DNA of 7,593 bases from a bacterium. GTDB taxonomy: Bacteria; Armatimonadota; Zipacnadia; Zipacnadales; Zipacnadaceae. Of this stretch, positions 1 through 5,496 are shown in pieces. The notes under the pieces were generated by a model. The model was not told the DNA's origin. It did not search any database and saw only the letters and a program-made list of their open reading frames with translations. Position numbers and translations under genes: made by a program. The stretch lies in assembly GCA_030603495.1 (NCBI GenBank), contig JAUVXR010000052.1:1-7593 (forward strand), in the 5' to 3' direction. Positions within the stretch are counted from its first letter, which is position 1. The number at the start of each line of letters is the position of its first letter.

Positions 1-26
1 CGGCAGACGACGTTTACATGCGGCAC
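1..26 (-). CDS. Probable 5' end of the next head gene (partial)
   Basis: After the capsid stop, GAGAGGG at 41-35 on the minus strand is followed 8 bases later by GTG at 26-24. The frame is open to the edge and reads MPHVNVVC if GTG initiates. The same GAGAGGG plus GTG combination starts the gene at 5478. In HK97-type phages the gene after the capsid is often a head-tail connector, but eight codons cannot identify it. Confidence 0.35.
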
Positions 27-43
27 CTGCTATTCCCTCTCGC

Positions 44-1360
44 TCAGCTGCCTGCCGTCAGATCCACCAGGATGAATCCCGACGGACGGATCACACCGAA
101 CGCGGCTCTCATCTCGGCCAGGATGGCCACCATGTTGCGGATAAAGAAGTCCGCGTGGCTATCCGAGACCTGGATGTTCGCTCGCTCGCGGTCCCACACC
201 ACCGCCTTCCGCCAGTCGCCCAGAAGAGCGCTCCCCTCTGCCATCTGCACGTTCTGCACCACCGGGTAGCCCCAGTGCGTTCGCACCCCCTGCCGGATCG
301 GCCCGCCATAGTAATAGCGCCCGTCCTCATCCTGCAGCAGATCGATCGTCTCCCAGTCCGCCGGGTGCATCACCCATGCCGTCGGTATAGTTCGTCCGGT
401 CACCAGCAGAGAGGTGATCGCCTTCCTAGTCGTGGTCAACATGTCCGTATCCCACGCCTGGGCCAGTACTCCAGCGGTGTTGAGCAGCCCAGTAAAGTTC
501 TCACCCACGCCGTTGCCGTTGAGGATCTGGCTCTCAAACTCCTCGGCCAGGTCGTCGCGCAGCTCCGAGTCGATGATGCCCCGAATCTGAGCGACGTCCG
601 ACAGCGCGCGCTTCGTCGCCGGGATCCAGACCGCGATCGTCTTGACCGGCTCGGTCACCTGCAGCCACTCGCTCACACCTTCTGGCTTCTCGCCCGAGAC
701 CTCGCCCGTGGCTCCCGAGTACTCGGTCACGTTGGCCTCTGGGACCGGCTCTGCCTGGGTCACCTGGGTCACCTGGCGCACAAAGTGTACCAGGTCGCTC
801 GTGGTCTGCCGGATGGTCACCAGGGTGCGCAGGTTCAGCGGAGCCCGACCGATCGCTTCATAGATCCGCGTGTAGTCGATCTCCACGAATGCGCCCGCCG
901 AGGCATCATCGCTTCCGACTATCAGCTCCTTCCGGGTCGGGCCCAGACCCAGAAGCGACTTGAACTCGATGGGGGGAGAGTTTAGTCCCCTGGCCCCGTC
1001 CGGTACGCGCCCGCCCGGAGCGATCTGCTTCATCCACGCCTTGAACGTTGGCGCATTCACGAACTGCGCGCCGACCGTTGCCCCCTTGAGTGCACCGGGC
1101 GCCCCGACTGCCGGCTGGTCACCGCCGTTCCCAGCTATGTCCAGACCCGCGCCCAAGTCCAAGACCGCCTTGCGCAGTGCGTCATCGCCCTCGGCCGTCT
1201 TGATCTTCTCTTTCCACTGCTTGGCTTCCGTCAGATAGCCAGCCACCTTCTGCCGCTCATCGTCGGTGAAGTCACGCTTGGCTTCCTCCGCCGCGTCGCA
1301 GATGGCCTTTGCAGCCAGCAAAGCCGCCTGCATCTTCTCTTTCAGTTCTTTCAGGCTCAT
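44..1360 (-). CDS. HK97-family major capsid protein
   Basis: The shell-forming subunit, 438 residues with an ATG start and strong ribosome binding site. Residues 1-60 are charged and probably coiled-coil (delta domain, acting as internal scaffold). The HK97 fold follows, with ILNGNGVGENFTGLL (279-293), MHPADWETIDLLQDEDGRYYYGGP (331-354, family motif), GYPVVQN, LLGDWRKAVVWDR and the C-terminal AFGVIRPSGF. From my memory of HK97 gp5, GSDDASAG (149-156) aligns with the start of mature gp5, placing cleavage near 143-147 and giving a mature chain of about 292-295 residues. In the same alignment Lys225 matches cross-linking Lys169 (SGEKPE against GALKPE), Asn409 matches Asn356, and Glu416 matches Glu363. 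No separate scaffold gene is seen, which fits a delta-domain system. It follows the protease gene directly, the usual order. Confidence 0.96.
   Translation of the reverse strand: MSLKELKEKMQAALLAAKAICDAAEEAKRDFTDDERQKVAGYLTEAKQWKEKIKTAEGDDALRKAVLDLGAGLDIAGNGGDQPAVGAPGALKGATVGAQFVNAPTFKAWMKQIAPGGRVPDGARGLNSPPIEFKSLLGLGPTRKELIVGSDDASAGAFVEIDYTRIYEAIGRAPLNLRTLVTIRQTTSDLVHFVRQVTQVTQAEPVPEANVTEYSGATGEVSGEKPEGVSEWLQVTEPVKTIAVWIPATKRALSDVAQIRGIIDSELRDDLAEEFESQILNGNGVGENFTGLLNTAGVLAQAWDTDMLTTTRKAITSLLVTGRTIPTAWVMHPADWETIDLLQDEDGRYYYGGPIRQGVRTHWGYPVVQNVQMAEGSALLGDWRKAVVWDRERANIQVSDSHADFFIRNMVAILAEMRAAFGVIRPSGFILVDLTAGS
754..776 (-). repeat. Nine-base tandem repeat in the capsid gene
   Basis: The plus strand reads CCTGGGTCA twice in tandem followed by CCTGG (about 2.5 copies). 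It encodes the QVTQVTQ stretch (residues 196-202) just before the predicted E-loop, keeps the frame, and looks like a small slippage duplication. Confidence 0.7.
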
Positions 1361-1368
1361 CGTTATGC

Positions 1369-1382
1369 CCCCTCCTTAGGGG
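1369..1382 (-). promoter_or_regulatory. Small hairpin holding the capsid gene's ribosome binding site
   Basis: On the minus strand CCCCT (1382-1378) can pair with AGGGG (1373-1369) around a four-base AAGG loop. G1383 and C1367 can extend the stem past a one-base bulge. The strong site AAGGAGG (1377-1371) lies in the loop and 3' arm, with its core 10 bases before the ATG at 1360. The site is clear; the regulatory effect of the hairpin is inference. Confidence 0.5.
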
Positions 1383-1383
1383 C

Positions 1384-2544
1384 TTATAGACCGTATTCCA
1401 CCATGTCCAAAGCGATTCGAGTGGCCATGACTCCTGGCTTCTCTCTCGACTTACCGTCGCCGGCCTCGTCTTCGATCTCGCCGCTGCCACCACCCAACTC
1501 GCCAAATGCTTCCAGATACGCGCGCAGCATGTCCAGGCCCTTCGCCGTCGCCGCCTTGATTCTGTGGAGAGGGTGCGCGGCTTTAGCACCAGCCACAAAG
1601 ATGTAGGCACCCCTGATCCACTCTGGCCGTGACGTGAACACATAGTTGCCGCCATCATCCAGGCGATAATTCACTTGGTAAGCCTCGTGCTTCCAGTTGA
1701 CCAACAGATGGTCGTCGTAGACTTCCCTGACCCAGGCCCATTCCCCATAGTCCATGTCTGGCCCTTTGGGATTGAATTCTGTCTCGAAAGCGGTAATGAT
1801 GGTTTCTATCAATTTGCTCAAATTCAGCGATTTCTCTGCCTCTGTGGCCGCCTCAAAAGTCCCATCATGAGATCGGCAATGCGTGCGCGCTTCCGCTGCC
1901 GTCCAGTCATCTTTCGGATACCGATAGGCTTGCTCCGTCATCGTCGTCTCGTCCGTCAGCCTTCCCATGATAACACCATAGGTCTTGCCATCATGCTCTC
2001 GGCTAACGCGCCGAAAACTCTCCGACTGAAAGTCCCCAGGATCGCGCAGTCGGCAAGCGTGCTCGTTCGGATACGGCTTCCTGCCCTTGATGTCCACCGT
2101 CCGCGTGTCGATGCCTGCCCCGCGCTGCACCGGTGCCACTCCCCATACGTCGAGTTTCCGCAGAAACTGCACCTCCTGATCCTCGAACTGGCCTCGGGCG
2201 CTGTCCTCGATGTTGAAGGTATACGACCATTCCTGGAGCGGCCCGAGCGCCTTGACCACCTTGTAGTGCTCCAGGCCGCCTTGCGTCTCCATGAAGAACG
2301 CACCTTCTATGATGGCTTTGTCGTCGTTCTCGCGGATGATGCCCTTGCCCACGGGCAACACACCATAGTTGTGGTTCCAGGCCTCGATGAGCGTCTCCTG
2401 CCCATCCTGGAACGCCCCCGGCTCGGTCACGTCCCTGTCATGATCGATGACATTTAGGGTGGCAAACTCGGCCCGGAACTCGCCCGTCTTGTCCGCATCC
2501 GCCTTGAACTCTACTCGTGCCCGATAGGTCTTCCGCTCGCTCAT
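1384..2544 (-). CDS. HK97-type prohead protease with extra C-terminal domains
   Basis: The prohead protease sits inside the immature capsid and removes the capsid protein's N-terminal delta domain. Residues about 8-150 carry the family pattern: FATLNVIDHDRDVTEPGAF (27-45), WNHNYGVLPVG with candidate catalytic His58, LQEWSYTF with candidate nucleophile Ser107, and LDVWGVAPV (131-139), where Asp132 replaces the Glu usual in the EVSxVxxPAN motif. The protein is 386 residues, whereas HK97 gp4-type proteases are about 200-225. The extra length holds a Cys/His-containing segment (about 157-234: KPYPNEHACRLRDP to HCRSHDGTFEAA), a beta-type segment (about 264-325: WAWVREVYDDHLLVNW, YQVNYRLDDGGNYVF), and an acidic, Gly-rich C-terminus. 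The first segment resembles parts of other phage head proteins but has no function I can name. The strong ribosome binding site fixes the start, and the capsid gene follows after 23 bases. Confidence 0.9.
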   Translation of the reverse strand: MSERKTYRARVEFKADADKTGEFRAEFATLNVIDHDRDVTEPGAFQDGQETLIEAWNHNYGVLPVGKGIIRENDDKAIIEGAFFMETQGGLEHYKVVKALGPLQEWSYTFNIEDSARGQFEDQEVQFLRKLDVWGVAPVQRGAGIDTRTVDIKGRKPYPNEHACRLRDPGDFQSESFRRVSREHDGKTYGVIMGRLTDETTMTEQAYRYPKDDWTAAEARTHCRSHDGTFEAATEAEKSLNLSKLIETIITAFETEFNPKGPDMDYGEWAWVREVYDDHLLVNWKHEAYQVNYRLDDGGNYVFTSRPEWIRGAYIFVAGAKAAHPLHRIKAATAKGLDMLRAYLEAFGELGGGSGEIEDEAGDGKSREKPGVMATRIALDMVEYGL

Positions 2545-2548
2545 CTTC

Positions 2549-2557
2549 CACCTCCCC
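2549..2557 (-). promoter_or_regulatory. Strong ribosome binding site of the prohead protease gene
   Basis: GGGGAGGTG on the minus strand ends 4 bases before the ATG at 2544-2542, with its GGAGG core 6 bases away. Its first G is the last base of the preceding gene's TAG stop. Confidence 0.8.
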
Positions 2558-4140
2558 TAGCCGGATGTCGCCCTTGTGACATCCACAGCGATATTGCATC
2601 TGCTCTCCGTTCGGGTAGAGATAACACCACCTATCAACACCTGTACATCGTAGTGCAGGTTCGCCCGCCGCAATTTCGCTGTCTCCACGGCCTTTAGCAC
2701 GAGGGTGATGTTCCCAGCATCCTCATCATCGACCGTGAGCGACCCATTGCCAGCAGTGCCCTCAGCACCATTCAGACGTGTCAGACCTTCTCCTTCAGTG
2801 ATCTGTATGATCGCCGCTGTGTCAACATCGCTCTTGTCGCGCTTGACCGTGAACCAGAGATGCGTCCTGCTGGCAAGACTCCCCAAACCAGTGAGACTTA
2901 CAGACAGATCGTCACCGCGATGGATCGCGATGCGGCTGCCCTCTAGCACCGCCTGAATCTCAGCCGCTGTCTGCGTCAGCGTCCTGGTAACATTGCTCCA
3001 CATACTGGCGATGAGGTTGCCAATGATGCTACCCGCCGTTCCCGCCCCATAAGCCCCCGGCAGAGCGGAAGCCCACGGATCTCCAGCCGCCTGTGCATCT
3101 GTCAGCGCTTTCCCGGTGGACCCGGCAGCTTGATGGTCAGCCGTTGCCTCATTCCAGACCTGATCCGCGATGGCAGACACATCGATCGTAACCACCGCCT
3201 CCGAGATAGCTTCTGTGCTATCGGCAGCAGGCGTGAAGGTGCCCCCGATATCTGACGGCGTACTGGCCGCCTTGTTGAGTAGAGCCTTGAAGAAACCAAG
3301 GATCGTGTTGACGCCAGCTCCCGTAATCGCTCCGATCCGGTTCAGAATCGTCGCCTGATTCGCTGCTGTCGCTAGGGCACTCACATCTGCCTTATACTGA
3401 TCGGGGGCATCGAGGTCTGCTTGTGCCGCAGCAAGTGCCGCCGCCGTCGCCAAACCACTTACATCGGCTCTATACTGAGCTGGATTATCGAGGTCCGCTT
3501 GTGCCGCGTCCAATTTGCTATCGTGAGTTGCAAGCGCCGCCGCTGTAGCTACCGCGTCAAGTAGGAGATCAAGCCTACCATCGTTGATCCAGTCCGTCAG
3601 GATCGCGGCGCGCGCTACCGTGAGTCTCAGTGCCGCCGTGTTCAGGGCGTCCATATCAAGCTCGCCAGCATCACTGATTGGCAACCCGCCCGCTGCATCG
3701 GCCACCGCATCGGGCAGCGCCGTTCCACCAAGCCCGCGTGTTGCAGAATACGCCGAATCAATCAACGCGTTGTTGAGGCCAGCAGCTCGAAAGCCAATGA
3801 TCGGCCCACGCCAAGGGAGAACCCCCGTGCAGAAGCCGGTGAACCAACCAAACCCCTCAGTGTCGTTGTCGATGGTCCCGCCAGAGCCTGATATCTCTAT
3901 CGTGTACATACCATCGCCTTGGTGTGCCCAGTCGTGGACCCCGCCCGTCGTTGGCGTAACGGCTGTCTGAGTAAAGGCCCCCCCTGTGGTGACAAAGTTC
4001 CACACCAGGTCCATGCCCGCCTGGTCATAAACGATACCAGTCTCCCTGCTCTTGAAATCGGTGTCATCAATCAAGGGGAGTATGTTGACCGGCACCTCAG
4101 CCAGCGCTACGTCCACATCCATCCAAATGCTAGGCATCAT
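2557..4140 (-). CDS. Fibre-like phage structural protein with Ala-rich repeats and BppU-like C-terminal domain
   Basis: This 527-residue protein (526 from the second ATG at 4137) is modular. Residues 1-118 form a beta-rich domain of the kind found at the N-terminus of environmental phage fibre proteins. A linker follows with GGTALPDAVADAAGGLP and ISDAGELDMDAL. Residues 196-290 are Ala-rich and probably helical, including two 26-residue repeats. Residues 322-400 carry ADQVWNEATADHQAAGSTGKAL, DPWASALPGAYGAGTAGSII and MWSNVTRTLTQ, spacer motifs I know from tail fibres. Residues 405-523 resemble the Ig-like N-terminal domain of BppU-type baseplate proteins (IHRGDDLSVSLTGLG, LWFTVKRDKSDVD, LHYDVQVLIGG, IAVDVTRA). 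The low-complexity Ala/Asp/Gly composition suits an elongated, possibly trimeric fibre. It starts 6 bases after the preceding stop, and its own stop overlaps the next gene's ribosome binding site. Fibre character is well supported; placement in the head and any receptor role are inferred. Confidence 0.75.
   Translation of the reverse strand: MMPSIWMDVDVALAEVPVNILPLIDDTDFKSRETGIVYDQAGMDLVWNFVTTGGAFTQTAVTPTTGGVHDWAHQGDGMYTIEISGSGGTIDNDTEGFGWFTGFCTGVLPWRGPIIGFRAAGLNNALIDSAYSATRGLGGTALPDAVADAAGGLPISDAGELDMDALNTAALRLTVARAAILTDWINDGRLDLLLDAVATAAALATHDSKLDAAQADLDNPAQYRADVSGLATAAALAAAQADLDAPDQYKADVSALATAANQATILNRIGAITGAGVNTILGFFKALLNKAASTPSDIGGTFTPAADSTEAISEAVVTIDVSAIADQVWNEATADHQAAGSTGKALTDAQAAGDPWASALPGAYGAGTAGSIIGNLIASMWSNVTRTLTQTAAEIQAVLEGSRIAIHRGDDLSVSLTGLGSLASRTHLWFTVKRDKSDVDTAAIIQITEGEGLTRLNGAEGTAGNGSLTVDDEDAGNITLVLKAVETAKLRRANLHYDVQVLIGGVISTRTESRCNIAVDVTRATSG
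3352..3507 (-). repeat. Two tandem 78-base (26-residue) repeats in the fibre-like gene
   Basis: Two direct repeats with a 78-base period encode residues 212-237 and 238-263 of the fibre-like protein. They share 20 of 26 residues around the core AAQADLD.P.QY.ADVS.LATAA. The DNA also matches closely, for example the stretches near 3383 and 3461. A weaker relative (AAALATHDSKLD) precedes them. The pattern suggests duplication of a helical spacer that could lengthen the fibre shaft. Confidence 0.8.
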
Positions 4141-4147
4141 TCACCTT
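4141..4147 (-). promoter_or_regulatory. Ribosome binding site before tandem ATG ATG
   Basis: AAGGTGA on the minus strand begins within the stop codon of the preceding gene and abuts ATG ATG at 4140-4135. The GG is 3 bases from the first ATG and 6 from the second, so spacing favours the second ATG (4137). The difference is one residue. Confidence 0.5.
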
Positions 4148-5478
4148 CACTGTTGCTGCGCGTAGCAGTACCAGGGATTACCCTCCGCCTCCTCTTCGTA
4201 AAGTATCGTCAAGAAGGGCTGATATTCTGGGGTCCCTGCCTCCTTGCTATAGATGAGTAGGTATTGCAATCCCTCTGCCGGTTCAGAAGCGCTCTTGTCA
4301 AGACTACTCCGCAATGAATAGTAGGTGTTTCCCTCTGGGTCTGGCCAGGTGATATCCAAATTCGGGCTGGGATAGTTCGTATTGATAGAGATCCCTGAGG
4401 TATTACGCCAAATGGCGTCGTCCTGTGCCCCCGCCAGACATGCATCGTAGGCGGCCTCTCGGTTACCGTCGGAGAGTGGGTCTTGCGCCGACCAGTCCTG
4501 CTTCACGATCTGCACGTCGAAATCGGCTGTATCGGAATCGTCCTCCTGACATGTCAGGACTAGGTTCACTTGGAGGATTGGGTTGGCACCAATCGCACTT
4601 GTATCAAATTTCAGGAATCCACGATAGACGTAGAAATACGGCTCAGTATGTCGCTGACCAACAGCGATGTAGGTCTCCCCAGTCGCAAAGGACTGGGAGG
4701 TTGCCCTCGCCTCCAAATAGTTATCCTCGACCCTCCCTCTTACCTGCCCGTCTACTGTGTCGCCTGTGAAGTCTGGGTCAATGACTATGGGATAAGCAGC
4801 CTGAGCCAGCTCGGTCACCGGTATGCCTGTGTAGAGAACCCCGTCTTGCCAATACCTACGGCACGTTAGCGGCTCATCCTTGGCATCCCAGGCTGTCGGC
4901 GGAGGCGACCAGTGCTCGGAGATGTTGTATTCGCCCTCAACCCAGCCCTTAGGTAGAGAGACGCCGCTCACCGTGGTCTCAAGCATCAAGTAATCGCCAG
5001 CCTTGGCTTGGGGAATCCTTGGCCGCCTCTTCAGGGTTAGCCGTTCCCTGTAGCCAGTCTTAGTGATGCGCCGCTCCATGCGCCAGTCGTCGTTCTCTGC
5101 AACCAACGCGTCCCCGACCTTGTTGCCCAGCGGCACAGCGACCTGGCCACCGATCAGCCGGCCCGATGAGGGCCTGAACACCCCGATCTGTCGGGTATGC
5201 TGGCTGTAGCTTCCGAGTCGTACAACCCCCTCGTCGGTGATCTCGACATTCAGTCCGGGGCAACGCCATAAACCACGCGCCACATCATGCGCGGGCGTGG
5301 TGTCGATGGGTTGCCATTCACTGTGCTCGTCCTGATAGTGGCATGGGCCGCCGGAGAAGAGAGCCAGAATCTTCCCGTCGGGACGACGCAGATGCACGGA
5401 GCCACGCGCCCGTTTTATGACGGCCCACGCCGTGAGTTCGGAGTGCATCTCAAGAACGCGCTGAACCCAGTTAGCCAC
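4147..5478 (-). CDS. Beta-rich phage protein with DNRLRE/CBM96-like domain, putative virion surface protein
   Basis: This 443-residue protein has a GTG start with a good ribosome binding site. The N-terminal half (about 20-225) is beta-rich, with segments such as KILALFSGGPCHYQDE and EWQPID of a kind I associate with proteins that carry DNRLRE domains. The junction AAYPIVIDPDFTGD (228-240) is typical of sequence just before a DNRLRE/CBM96 beta-sandwich. The domain follows at about 240-428, with the hallmark YRGFLKFDTSAI (285-296) and a closing strand EYQPFLTILYEEE. Such domains occur in secreted, cell-wall and structural proteins and some bind carbohydrate. No signal peptide or membrane helix is seen, as expected for a virion protein. 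It lies between portal and the fibre-like gene, with short gaps on both sides, so it is probably made with the head genes. The role (capsid decoration, neck fibre or glycan adhesin) is inferred. GC in sampled lines is about 53% against about 67% in portal, suggesting separate acquisition. Confidence 0.75.
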   Translation of the reverse strand: MANWVQRVLEMHSELTAWAVIKRARGSVHLRRPDGKILALFSGGPCHYQDEHSEWQPIDTTPAHDVARGLWRCPGLNVEITDEGVVRLGSYSQHTRQIGVFRPSSGRLIGGQVAVPLGNKVGDALVAENDDWRMERRITKTGYRERLTLKRRPRIPQAKAGDYLMLETTVSGVSLPKGWVEGEYNISEHWSPPPTAWDAKDEPLTCRRYWQDGVLYTGIPVTELAQAAYPIVIDPDFTGDTVDGQVRGRVEDNYLEARATSQSFATGETYIAVGQRHTEPYFYVYRGFLKFDTSAIGANPILQVNLVLTCQEDDSDTADFDVQIVKQDWSAQDPLSDGNREAAYDACLAGAQDDAIWRNTSGISINTNYPSPNLDITWPDPEGNTYYSLRSSLDKSASEPAEGLQYLLIYSKEAGTPEYQPFLTILYEEEAEGNPWYCYAQQQ

Positions 5479-5485
5479 CCGTTGA

Positions 5486-5492
5486 CCCTCTC
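5486..5492 (-). promoter_or_regulatory. Ribosome binding site selecting a GTG start
   Basis: GAGAGGG on the minus strand lies 7 bases before GTG at 5478-5476, in the short gap after the portal stop. It supports the GTG start over the in-frame ATG ten codons downstream (5448-5446). Confidence 0.7.
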
Positions 5493-5496
5493 TATC

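Noticed and set aside
14-19. ATG after the capsid stop as the next gene's start
   Set aside because: On the minus strand this ATG is followed at once by TAA. The GTG at 26-24, in a different frame with a spaced GAGAGGG, is the better candidate.
155-985. 276-codon plus-strand open frame opposite the capsid gene
   Set aside because: It lies wholly antisense to a confident HK97 capsid gene, its translation is rich in Arg, His, Pro and Leu as expected from the complement of a GC-rich gene, and it has no recognisable domain.
1675-2457. 260-codon plus-strand open frame opposite the protease gene
   Set aside because: Antisense shadow; the minus-strand frame carries the protease motifs and a strong ribosome binding site.
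4147-5478. Reading the DNRLRE-like protein as a toxin or RHS-type polymorphic element
   Set aside because: The YPIVIDPDF junction is also common before DNRLRE domains in RHS-associated proteins, but there are no YD repeats, no RHS core and no C-terminal toxin-like domain here.
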